Shown in pieces: positions 10,826 through 19,914 of a DNA stretch of 64,000 nucleotides. Position 1 is the first letter of the stretch, and every line of letters begins with the position of its first letter. The stretch spans positions 1 through 64,000 of the forward strand of contig NZ_CP071129.1 of assembly GCF_017220215.1 (NCBI RefSeq), in the 5' to 3' direction. The stretch comes from Caballeronia sp. M1242 (lineage in GTDB: Bacteria; Pseudomonadota; Gammaproteobacteria; Burkholderiales; Burkholderiaceae). The notes under the pieces are model-generated. The model made no database searches and was not told the origin of the DNA. It saw only the letters and a program-made list of their open reading frames with translations. A program made the translations under genes and the position numbers.

Positions 10826-13540
10826 ATGGCTAACCCGCGTCATCCGCACCACCCGACAGCGCCCGCAACACCGACAGCGCCCGCAACACCGACAGCCTCG
10901 CGGCTGCCTCAGTGGCAGCCGCTCAACTGGACCTTCCCGTTTGCACCGAAGAGCGGAAATCCAACGGACCCTCAGACCTGGCTCCGCGCTCTGGCGGGTG
11001 CGGACGGTGGTTCCTATCCCTTTGGTCGGAACGGCATGTTTCACGGCGGCATCCACTTCGACGCGGCGACTGGCGCCGACCTTAAGCAGGGCGAGGGCGT
11101 CAAGGTGATTGCCGATGGCGAGGTGGTGGCCTACCGACTCGATTCAAAGTACGCCGGACTGACCTATCCGACCACGCCCCCGCGATACGCGCTTTATTCG
11201 ACCGGCTTTGTACTGGTGCGTCACAAGCTTGTTCTCCCCCCCGAGCCGAAGCCAGCAAGCCTGCAAGGAGCCGCTAGCGGCGCGCAGACGCCGCAGAGCA
11301 TCTCGCCACCTGCCGATGAGGTACTGGAGTTCTACAGTCTCTACATGCACCAGCTTGACTGGGCGGGTTATTTGTCAGCGGAGCACTCGGACAGCGGCAG
11401 TGCGCAGCCTGTGCCGTTGGTTCACCGGTTGCCTTTCTGGCAAGGCGACCGGCTTTTCCGAGTGGGTGCGAAAGCAAAGTACAAATTGGCTGGGGCGCCA
11501 GCGAATGCGCTGGACGGAACGCGCTCTGCCGGCACGACGCAGACCGGTGTTCGCATCTGCGCTCGCGCATCGGGCGCGGTAATCGGGCTTCTGCCGCGCG
11601 GTGCAGAACTAACCATCGTCGGCAATGGGGTAAAAGGTTGGGCACAGATCGCGATAATCACAAAGGGCACGCCGGTTCCTGTCGCGACCGGTGACTCTGC
11701 TGTCTCGACAGGCTGGGTAAATCTGGACGAACTCGACGCGGTGATCGAGCCGAAACCGCTAGACACAGTGGTCGTGCTCGAAACACCGTTCAAGGTTCGG
11801 GCGGGCGATGTGATCGGTTACCTGGGTGAATACCAGAATTTCTCACAGTCGAGCGTGCTGCCGCCCCAGCCGGTGCGTCCGCTGCTTCACGTCGAGGTCT
11901 TTACGGGCGCACAGATCAACGATTTCATTACCAAAAGCCGGGAGCGCGCGAACAAGCTGGGAGACAAGGTGCCGGGCGGAAAGCCTTTGCTGGTGATCTC
12001 GCCAGGAGCAAAACTCGTCAAACCCTCCGATGCGCAGCGCAATACTGAACTTGTGGGGCTCACGCTCGCTCTCGCGAAGGGCGATCCGGGCAAGGGCAAG
12101 TGGGCGAGGGTACAGCCGACGCGACTTGCTGCAAAGCCCAGTGCGAGCGGTCACGGACATGCTCACCAGCTAGCCGGAAGACCCATAGGCACCCCGGTTT
12201 GGGTCGAGCGCAGGTTTGCGGGCAAAGTCGCCAGTGCGACGGTCCAGACCTGGACCGATTTTCCGTTACAGCTTGCCAATGCGCAGGGCCCGGCGGTCGG
12301 CTATCAGCAGGTGTTCTCGCGCGCCCAGCTTGACCAGCTTTCCGATAACAGCACGGCCAAGGAAGAAAGCAAGAGCGAGTCGACCGCCGCAGAGTGGTGG
12401 CAGATCAATGCCGGCGATAGCGACGGCCAGCCGATCTGCGGCTGGGTGTGCGAAAAGGGGCACACGGAAACTCGATGGCAAAGCCCGTGGGCGTGGCCGG
12501 ACTTCGATACGGTAGATACGACGGGAATGTCGGTGATCGACCTGTACCGGCGGAACTTGTATGAGACGAAGCAGTTGCTCGACGGCGAGGAACAAGCGTT
12601 TGCTCCCATTGCTGCGAGCATCAACGGCACTCCTTTGATCGCGAAGCTGGAAATGGCAGCGAAGGGTGGAGGCAGCGGCAAGGGAAACAGGGTGGTTCCG
12701 GCCGACCTGAAGGAGGCATTGACCGTGCCGTGGCTGGCCGACGTTGTCTCGCACCTGATCGTCAGCTACGAGAGCGAGTGGGGCGGCGACACGAGCAAGT
12801 GGGAAGCGTTGACTCCGCTGATGGGTGACGACGGCAAGCCTGTCTGGCAGGCCGAACTTGAGCGCATCGAAAAGCTGAAATGGTGGGATAAGGTGAGCGC
12901 GATCAATGGTTTTCCCGCCGGCCCGAACGTTTGGCATATTCACCCAATCGGCCTAGTGGCAAATTTTCAGAGCGGCGCATGCGATTGCAAAGCGCGCTTC
13001 GAAAAGGTATCAAAAATTGTTTTGTCGAACGAGGGCGGATTCGTTGATGACCCCAATGATTCTGGCGGAGCCACCAATAAGGGCATTGCTTGGGCTACGT
13101 GGCAAGCATATGCCAAGGAAGATATTGGCGTCGGGCCAACACTGGCTAATCTCAAAGCGCTTACCGACGATCAAGCGAAGGTTATCTATCTGAAACGCTA
13201 CTGGGAGCCGCGCGGTTTCTGTGGGTTTGCTAATGAGAAGACCGCCCTGAACATTTACGATTGGACAATAACATCGGGTCAAGCTATCCGCAAAATTCAA
13301 GAATTAATGATCTCGGACTATGCGAAATCGATCGAAGTGAACAATAAGATGTCGAGAGCTCTTGTTGAACAGATCAATTCGATCGACGACCAGGAAGAAC
13401 TGGTGCAGAAAATCGGGGCGACGCGGAAGAAATACTACACGTCGCTGGCTTACGATAATTCAGGGAAGCCAACCAAGAACCACAAATTTTTGGATGGATG
13501 GACCAAGAGAGTGGATCGGTGCTTGGATTTCAAGGGGTGA
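10826..13540 (+). CDS. Multidomain peptidoglycan hydrolase (degenerate M23, SH3, GH108); candidate antibacterial effector
   Basis: A 904-residue protein without a signal peptide. After an N-terminal Pro/Ala repeat (APATPT) comes an M23/LytM-like region with H73-GGIHFD and PLLHVEVF (H355). Both zinc motifs are altered: the usual Asp is His77 and the first His of HxH is Leu354. A bacterial SH3 fold (about 238-300, ICARASGAVIGLLP to GWVNLDEL) sits inside it. A central region ends in NVWHIHPIGLVANF (about 702-714), which I associate with secreted cell-wall effectors. The C-terminus (about 720-904) is a GH108 muramidase with NEGGFVDDPNDSGGATNKGI and putative catalytic E736. From about 13000 the gene is clearly more AT-rich. 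No Sec signal plus an exported partner 5 bp downstream suggests a type VI-like effector; no vgrG, hcp or holin gene is present. Confidence 0.8.
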   Translation: MANPRHPHHPTAPATPTAPATPTASRLPQWQPLNWTFPFAPKSGNPTDPQTWLRALAGADGGSYPFGRNGMFHGGIHFDAATGADLKQGEGVKVIADGEVVAYRLDSKYAGLTYPTTPPRYALYSTGFVLVRHKLVLPPEPKPASLQGAASGAQTPQSISPPADEVLEFYSLYMHQLDWAGYLSAEHSDSGSAQPVPLVHRLPFWQGDRLFRVGAKAKYKLAGAPANALDGTRSAGTTQTGVRICARASGAVIGLLPRGAELTIVGNGVKGWAQIAIITKGTPVPVATGDSAVSTGWVNLDELDAVIEPKPLDTVVVLETPFKVRAGDVIGYLGEYQNFSQSSVLPPQPVRPLLHVEVFTGAQINDFITKSRERANKLGDKVPGGKPLLVISPGAKLVKPSDAQRNTELVGLTLALAKGDPGKGKWARVQPTRLAAKPSASGHGHAHQLAGRPIGTPVWVERRFAGKVASATVQTWTDFPLQLANAQGPAVGYQQVFSRAQLDQLSDNSTAKEESKSESTAAEWWQINAGDSDGQPICGWVCEKGHTETRWQSPWAWPDFDTVDTTGMSVIDLYRRNLYETKQLLDGEEQAFAPIAASINGTPLIAKLEMAAKGGGSGKGNRVVPADLKEALTVPWLADVVSHLIVSYESEWGGDTSKWEALTPLMGDDGKPVWQAELERIEKLKWWDKVSAINGFPAGPNVWHIHPIGLVANFQSGACDCKARFEKVSKIVLSNEGGFVDDPNDSGGATNKGIAWATWQAYAKEDIGVGPTLANLKALTDDQAKVIYLKRYWEPRGFCGFANEKTALNIYDWTITSGQAIRKIQELMISDYAKSIEVNNKMSRALVEQINSIDDQEELVQKIGATRKKYYTSLAYDNSGKPTKNHKFLDGWTKRVDRCLDFKG

Positions 13541-13545
13541 TCAGC

Positions 13546-13956
13546 ATGAAGGTTTCAGGAAGCCTATTAGCGGGCTATGTTTTCGTTTTGCTTTGCAATA
13601 GTGTATCCGCGTTCGCTCACTCGTTCTCCGGCGAATGGGATTGGAATAGTGCGCCAAGTACGCGAACGTTCTCAGTTCATTTGGAGCAGCGAGGTAATTC
13701 AATTCGCGGGCAATATTGTGCGGTAGCCCAGAATGGAAACAGAACAGATTGTGACGACGAAAAAAACCCAAACATTGCGGGAAAAATCAATGCTAACGGG
13801 ACATCCGCATCGATCAATTTTTCGTCATTCTTTGGAGCAACGAACGGAAAGGCACAGTTGACGATGCGGAACGGCAATTTGATTTGGCATATCACGAAGA
13901 GCCCAGACGGAGCGGAATCCTACGCTCCCAAAGATGCCGTCCTTCGGCGACGTTGA
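13546..13956 (+). CDS. Small exported protein, candidate immunity protein
   Basis: 136 residues beginning with a clear Sec signal peptide (hydrophobic core GYVFVLLCNSVSAFA, likely cleaved near residue 24). The mature part is short and looks beta-rich (FSGEWDW, TFSVHLEQRGNSIRGQYC, ASINFSSFFG), with two cysteines that could form a disulfide in the periplasm. I do not recognise the family. The ATG is 5 bp after the muramidase stop, with AGGGG in the end of that gene as ribosome-binding site, so the two are co-translated. Its base composition matches the AT-rich muramidase domain rather than the chromosome. A periplasmic inhibitor of the upstream muramidase is the natural inference, untested. Confidence 0.75.
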   Translation: MKVSGSLLAGYVFVLLCNSVSAFAHSFSGEWDWNSAPSTRTFSVHLEQRGNSIRGQYCAVAQNGNRTDCDDEKNPNIAGKINANGTSASINFSSFFGATNGKAQLTMRNGNLIWHITKSPDGAESYAPKDAVLRRR

Positions 13957-14232
13957 CAGATTGCTCTCGCACTTCGTCCGTCGCGCACCGAAGCGCCGTT
14001 TTCAGTCCGGCGCTCGTGCTCTGGTCGACTCGACCTGCCGCGTGAGGTGTTCGTTCAGTACACAGGAAGCGCTGAAGCCGATGTCCTGCTTCTGCGCGCC
14101 GCTCCGCTGGCGTTGAGGTAACGATGGATGAGTGGAGATTTGGGCAAGGTCGTGAAGGTGGCCAAACGTTCCGCGACCGAATCTTCCGAGTCGGGAAGTG
14201 CCGGACTCTGCCTGATATCTATCCAGAAAGCG
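13957..14232. other. Gap between immunity candidate and tRNA-Lys, possible C-terminal gene remnant
   Basis: No complete gene. After the stop at 13954-13956 the same frame stays open to a TAA at 14119-14121 and ends in a protein-like stretch (REVFVQYTGSAEADVLLLRA), with no start codon of its own. GC content rises back to the chromosomal level here. It may be the tail of an older gene displaced by the cassette, or chance coding potential. Confidence 0.35.
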
Positions 14233-14262
14233 AAAAGCCCAACCGGTAAAGGCTGGGCTTTT
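14233..14262 (-). terminator. Terminator of tRNA-Lys
   Basis: A 9-bp stem (AAAAGCCCA/TGGGCTTTT) with a 12-nt loop lies 14 bp beyond the tRNA 3' end. Read on the minus strand it ends in a T-rich run. Confidence 0.8.
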
Positions 14263-14275
14263 TGCATGAATTCTT

Positions 14276-14351
14276 TGGTGGGGCGTGAGTGACTCGAACA
14301 CTCGACCTACGGATTAAGAGTCCGCTGCTCTACCAACTGAGCTAACGCCCC
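14276..14351 (-). tRNA. tRNA-Lys (anticodon CTT)
   Basis: A 76-nt cloverleaf on the minus strand. The acceptor GGGGCGT pairs with ACGCCCC, the D-arm is GCTCAGTTGGTAGAGC, the anticodon stem GCGGA/TCCGT encloses loop CTCTTAA with anticodon CTT, and the T-arm contains GTTCGAGTC. The CCA end is encoded at 14276-14278. The 3' end faces the accessory island at 10.1-14.1 kb, the side on which tRNA-targeting elements insert, but I found no second copy of the tRNA 3' end at the far boundary. Confidence 0.95.
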
Positions 14352-14519
14352 AACAGAAGCGAAATTATAGCGGCAAAATTTCGAAAAGCGCAAGCCCTCC
14401 GCGCAAAATTCGACGCCGCAACGACCCTCGCGCCGAACAGCGCGCGCCACGACAGCCGTTATCATGACGCATCGCCGAACCATCGTTCGATTCGTCAACT
14501 CATCACGGAACAGGAAGAC

Positions 14520-14933
14520 ATGGACGAAGCCGCCATCCGCGCGTTGCTGGACAGCATTCTCGCGCCGTGGGTCCGCGAACTGTCGCTCGCGCCCGAAGCC
14601 ATCGGGACCGACTCCGTCACCCTGCGTCTGCCGTACTCGGACCACCTGCGTCACGCGGGCGGCGTCATCTGCGGTCAGGTGTTCATGGCCGCCGCGGATA
14701 CCGCGATGGTCGTCGCCATATCGCACGTCATGGGCGGTTTCTCGCCGATGACCACCGTCTCGCTCAACACCACGTTCATGCGCCCGGTGAAGTCCGGCGA
14801 CGTGCTCGTCACGGCGCGCGTCATGCGGCGCGGGCGCAATCTCGTCTTCGGCGAAATCGACATGCACGACGACAAAGGCGAGCTCGCCGCTCACGCCACG
14901 ACCACCTACGCGCTCATCAACAAAGACCAGTAA
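14520..14933 (+). CDS. PaaI-type hotdog-fold thioesterase
   Basis: A 137-residue protein typical of the PaaI/YbdB thioesterase group, which hydrolyses acyl- or aryl-CoA thioesters as a tetramer. Visible landmarks are HLRHAGGVICGQVFMAAADTAM, where the HxGG segment and the following acidic residue form the active-site helix, and the hotdog strands SLNTTFMRPVKSGDV and ARVMRRGRNLVFGEI. The true substrate is unknown. It ends 3 bp before the patatin-like gene, suggesting a shared transcript possibly concerned with acyl or lipid turnover. The ATG at 14520 follows GGAACAGGAAGAC. Confidence 0.88.
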   Translation: MDEAAIRALLDSILAPWVRELSLAPEAIGTDSVTLRLPYSDHLRHAGGVICGQVFMAAADTAMVVAISHVMGGFSPMTTVSLNTTFMRPVKSGDVLVTARVMRRGRNLVFGEIDMHDDKGELAAHATTTYALINKDQ

Positions 14934-14936
14934 GCA

Positions 14937-15806
14937 ATGTTCGATCAAGTCGTATTCGCCGGCGGCGGCAACCGCTGCTGGTGGCAAGCCGGGTTCTGGA
15001 ACGTCGTGCAGCCGGAGCTGGACCTGCGGCCGCGGATCATCGCGGGCATCTCGGCAGGCGCGGCCACCGCCTGCATGCTCTACACCAACGACGCGCGGTG
15101 GGTCATGCGCTATTACGCGGACGTCCTGCGCGGCAACACGAAGAACGCCTACTGGGGCAATCTGTTGCGGCGCCAGTCCGTCTTTCCGCATTACCGCATC
15201 TACCGGCAGGCGCTACTCGACATCTTCGCGGATCGCTTCGACGAACTGGCATCGGCGCCGGAAATTCGCATCGGCGTGTCACATCTGCCGCGCTGGCTCG
15301 GCGCGCGCAGCGCCGTTGCGGCGGGCCTCATCGCCTACAACATCGAAAAATACGTGCGCAAGACGCTGCATCCGACGCTCGGCCAGGCGCTCGGCTTTCA
15401 TCCCGAGTTCGTGACGGCGCAGGAATGCGCGACCATCGAAGACCTGGCCGACCTCATCCTGCAATCGTCGAGCACGCCGCCGTTCACGCCGATCCTGCGT
15501 CGCAACGGGCGTCCGGTGCTCGACGGCGGCATGGTCGACAACGTGCCGGTTTCCGCGCTCGACGCGTCGCCGGGCATGGTGCTCGTGATGGTCACGCGGC
15601 TGTATCCGCGCGAGCGCATGTTCGTCGTGCCGCACGGCGAGCAGCGGCGTCTTTACGTGCAGCCGTCGCGCAAGGTGCCGATTTCGAGCTGGGACTATAC
15701 GAGCCCGTCGCAGATGGAGCATGCTTACGACCTGGGTCGCGCGGACGGCGAAGACTTTCTGGAACGCCTGCCGCGTCTTCTGGAAACCGCGTCGCATCTC
15801 GCCTGA
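14937..15806 (+). CDS. Patatin-like phospholipase
   Basis: A 289-residue patatin-fold lipase. The N-terminal oxyanion region is FAGGGNRCWW, the nucleophile elbow is GISAG with S39, and the dyad Asp is in DGGMVDNVP (D196). These enzymes hydrolyse acyl chains from phospholipids or other lipids. No signal peptide is apparent, so a cytoplasmic or membrane-surface site is likely. It begins 3 bp after the thioesterase, and the OsmC-family gene follows after 19 bp, so the three look like an operon. The CWW following the glycine loop is unusual compared with the GxxRG of classical patatins, consistent with a distinct subfamily. Confidence 0.87.
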   Translation: MFDQVVFAGGGNRCWWQAGFWNVVQPELDLRPRIIAGISAGAATACMLYTNDARWVMRYYADVLRGNTKNAYWGNLLRRQSVFPHYRIYRQALLDIFADRFDELASAPEIRIGVSHLPRWLGARSAVAAGLIAYNIEKYVRKTLHPTLGQALGFHPEFVTAQECATIEDLADLILQSSSTPPFTPILRRNGRPVLDGGMVDNVPVSALDASPGMVLVMVTRLYPRERMFVVPHGEQRRLYVQPSRKVPISSWDYTSPSQMEHAYDLGRADGEDFLERLPRLLETASHLA

Positions 15807-15825
15807 GTCTCTACGGAGGCATGCC

Positions 15826-16302
15826 GTGTCGAAGCTGCATCGCTATGAACTGACCGTCGCGTGGACCGGCGATCTCGGCTCCGGCACGTCCGCCTACGAC
15901 GCGTACTCGCGCGATCATCTCGTGCGGGTCGGCACGAAGCCCGCGATCGAGGCGTCGAGTGATCCGGCGTTCCGCGGCGACGCCGCACGTCACAATCCGG
16001 AGGAGTTGTTCGTGGCATCGCTCTCGTCGTGCCACATGCTCTGGTATCTGCACCTGTGCGCGACGAACAAGGTCGTCGTCACCGGCTATGTCGATGAAGC
16101 CATCGGCACGATGCAGGAAGAGCCGGGCGGCAGCGGGCGCTTCGTCGATGTGCTGCTGCGCCCGAAAGTGACCATCGGCGCGGGCGGCGACGCGGCGCTC
16201 GCCGCGCGGCTGCATGAGGAAGCGCACCGGTACTGCTTCATCGCGAATTCGGTGAATTTCCCGGTGCGCTGCGAGCCGGCTATCGACGTGTCGACGCTCT
16301 GA
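15826..16302 (+). CDS. OsmC family protein
   Basis: A 158-residue OsmC/Ohr-fold protein. The first conserved cysteine is in SLSSCHMLWYL and the second in the YCFIANS segment; in the family this pair reduces organic hydroperoxides. The NPEELFVASLSSCH context fits the OsmC-like branch rather than Ohr. The start is a GTG at 15826, preceded by ACGGAGG at 8-14 bp; the ATG at 15821 is out of frame. It is the third gene after the thioesterase and patatin genes and converges with the dehydrogenase, leaving only 3 bp between their stops. Confidence 0.88.
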   Translation: MSKLHRYELTVAWTGDLGSGTSAYDAYSRDHLVRVGTKPAIEASSDPAFRGDAARHNPEELFVASLSSCHMLWYLHLCATNKVVVTGYVDEAIGTMQEEPGGSGRFVDVLLRPKVTIGAGGDAALAARLHEEAHRYCFIANSVNFPVRCEPAIDVSTL

Positions 16303-16305
16303 ACG

Positions 16306-17322
16306 TCAACGGCGGCGCGCGTGCTGGAGCGCCTCCGGATTCGCCACGCTCGACATATCGCCGGCATCGAACGCGAGAATGTTCTTGAACGCCGCGCTGA
16401 AGTACAGCTCGTAGCTTTCGCGCTCCACGTAGCCGATGTGCGGCGTACAGATCACGTTCTCCATGCGCAAGAGCCCGTAGCCTTGCAGAATCGGCTCGCT
16501 TTCGTAGACGTCCACCGCGACCATGCCCGGCCGGTTGTGATGCAGCGAATTCAGAAGCGCGTTCTCTTCGAGCAGTTCCGCGCGGCTCGTGTTGACGAAA
16601 AGCGCGGTCGGCTTCATGCGCATGAGATCGTCCGTTTTGACGATGGCGCGTGTTTCATCGTTCAGACGCAAATGCACGGTCAGCACGTCGCTCTGCTCGA
16701 ACAGCATTTCACGGCTTTCCGCGATCGCCACGCCGTCCTCGCGCGCCGCCTCTTGCGAGTGCTCGCGGCCGTACACCAGCACGTTCATGCCGAACGCCTT
16801 GCCGTAGCCCGCCACCAGCCTGCCGATCTTTCCGTAGCCCCAGATGCCGAGCGTCTGACCGCGAAGCACTTGCCCGAGCCCGAAGTTCGGCGGCAGCGCG
16901 GACGTCTTCAATCCCGACTGTTGCCACGCGCCTTGCTTCAGATTCGCGACGTACTGCGGAATGCGCCGCTGCGCCGCCATGATGAGCGCCCACGTCAATT
17001 CGGCCGGCGCGACGGGTGAACCGGTTCCTTCCAGTACCGCGATTCCGCGCTCCGTACACGCGTCGATGTCGATATGGCCGCCGCCCGCGCGACCGGTCTG
17101 ACTAATCATGCGCAACTTCGGGCATTTATCGAGCAACTGCGAGCTAATGCGCGTGCGTTCACGAATGAGCACCAGCGCGTCCACTTCCGACAGTCTGCTA
17201 GCCAACTGTCCGAGCCCACGCACCGTGTTATTGAAGACCTTCACCTCATGGTCATCGAGCAGATGGAAGCAGTCGAGCTTCCGAACGGCGTCCTGGTAGT
17301 CGTCGAGAATGGCGATTTTCAT
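16306..17322 (-). CDS. D-2-hydroxyacid dehydrogenase (NAD-dependent)
   Basis: A 338-residue member of the D-isomer-specific 2-hydroxyacid dehydrogenase family. It shows the Rossmann fingerprint GIWGYGKIGRLV, the catalytic Arg in NTSRAELLE, the Glu in DVYESEP and the His in CTPHIGYVERES. Sequence does not fix the substrate; the SerA-like and glyoxylate reductase-like branches are the nearest alternatives. I chose ATG 17322 (MKIAILDDYQDA) because it matches the usual start of the family. An in-frame ATG at 17349 has a better Shine-Dalgarno (CAGGTT) and would add nine residues, so the longer form may be real. Divergent from pckG. Confidence 0.9.
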   Translation of the reverse strand: MKIAILDDYQDAVRKLDCFHLLDDHEVKVFNNTVRGLGQLASRLSEVDALVLIRERTRISSQLLDKCPKLRMISQTGRAGGGHIDIDACTERGIAVLEGTGSPVAPAELTWALIMAAQRRIPQYVANLKQGAWQQSGLKTSALPPNFGLGQVLRGQTLGIWGYGKIGRLVAGYGKAFGMNVLVYGREHSQEAAREDGVAIAESREMLFEQSDVLTVHLRLNDETRAIVKTDDLMRMKPTALFVNTSRAELLEENALLNSLHHNRPGMVAVDVYESEPILQGYGLLRMENVICTPHIGYVERESYELYFSAAFKNILAFDAGDMSSVANPEALQHARRR

Positions 17323-17349
17323 GGAATGTGATTGCGTATTGTTGGGCAT

Positions 17350-17818
17350 TAAACCTGCTGCGTCGTCTAACCGGCGATTGAAAGAAGCGAGGATTAACTT
17401 CGGGTAATTACCGATAAATCCGTGCTATTCCGCCGAAACCTGTGCTTTATGCGCAGCGTCAATGTCTCGCTGCGATGCGGTGTTATGCTTGATTCCCGCT
17501 TGCTTCCCCTTAATCGGCGGCGGATAAAGGTCCGCGTCGAAAAGTGAAAATCGCGGCGCCCATTGCGGAAAACACGGTAATCAGCAAGGGGACAGGCCGC
17601 TTAGTATCTCTTTTTAACAGTTTGTTCCTTTGCGGCGCAAGCCACTGGGAAGCGCCGGGAGGTCAGCAAGAGTCAAGCCCCGAGGACGCCGCACTCGGTC
17701 GGTCGACCGCATTCGCGTGAGCACTGTCACGTGAAGCGCCTGCGGTCCCGTCGAAACGCCTCTCGCACGCAGCGTCCGGGCGCGCGGTTTTTCATTGCAG
17801 AAGAACGGAGACAGCTCG
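17350..17818. promoter_or_regulatory. Divergent control region between dehydrogenase and pckG
   Basis: 469 bp without a plausible gene, noticeably richer in AT than the flanks between about 17380 and 17630. It must hold the promoters of the dehydrogenase (leftward) and of pckG (rightward), including a long pckG leader. I could not identify a known riboswitch or a strong palindrome. GGAG lies 10 bp before the pckG ATG. Confidence 0.5.
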
Positions 17819-19690
<1,872 letters not shown>

Positions 19691-19749
19691 TCGTCTTTGC
19701 GTTGCAGTCGCCCGGTGGCTGACGCTGCCGGGCGCGCCTTCCCTCCAAG

Positions 19750-19771
19750 AAGATGACCGAACGGTCATCTT
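19750..19771. promoter_or_regulatory. 10-bp inverted repeat between pckG and lysR gene
   Basis: AAGATGACCG and CGGTCATCTT are separated by AA. The core TGACCGAACGGTCA has the architecture of a TetR-family operator (GACCG-N2-CGGTC). It could instead be the pckG terminator, since TTTCT follows, although a 2-nt loop would force the hairpin to open at the top. No TetR gene is present in the window. Confidence 0.4.
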
Positions 19772-19914
19772 TCTCCGCCGAAGCCGCTTCCCTCACGATT
19801 TTTTCCTAAAAACGACGGCGGGTCCGCAACTTCTGCACGAATCTTCGAGTCCTAGGATAATTCTGAATTGCCTTGCAGCAGGATTTATAGCCGCGTGGCG
19901 GCAGGAGTTGTCCC

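Noticed and set aside
10100-10826. Search for a second attachment site (repeat of the tRNA-Lys 3' end)
   Set aside because: No stretch resembling the last 20 bases of the tRNA was found on either strand, and no integrase is present.
10555-10827. 90-codon minus-strand frame upstream of the muramidase gene
   Set aside because: Arg-rich, no recognisable domain, no clear ribosome-binding site; not enough to call a gene.
10826-13956. Phage endolysin-holin cassette
   Set aside because: No holin-like small membrane protein, spanin or phage structural gene is present; the downstream gene encodes an exported soluble protein.
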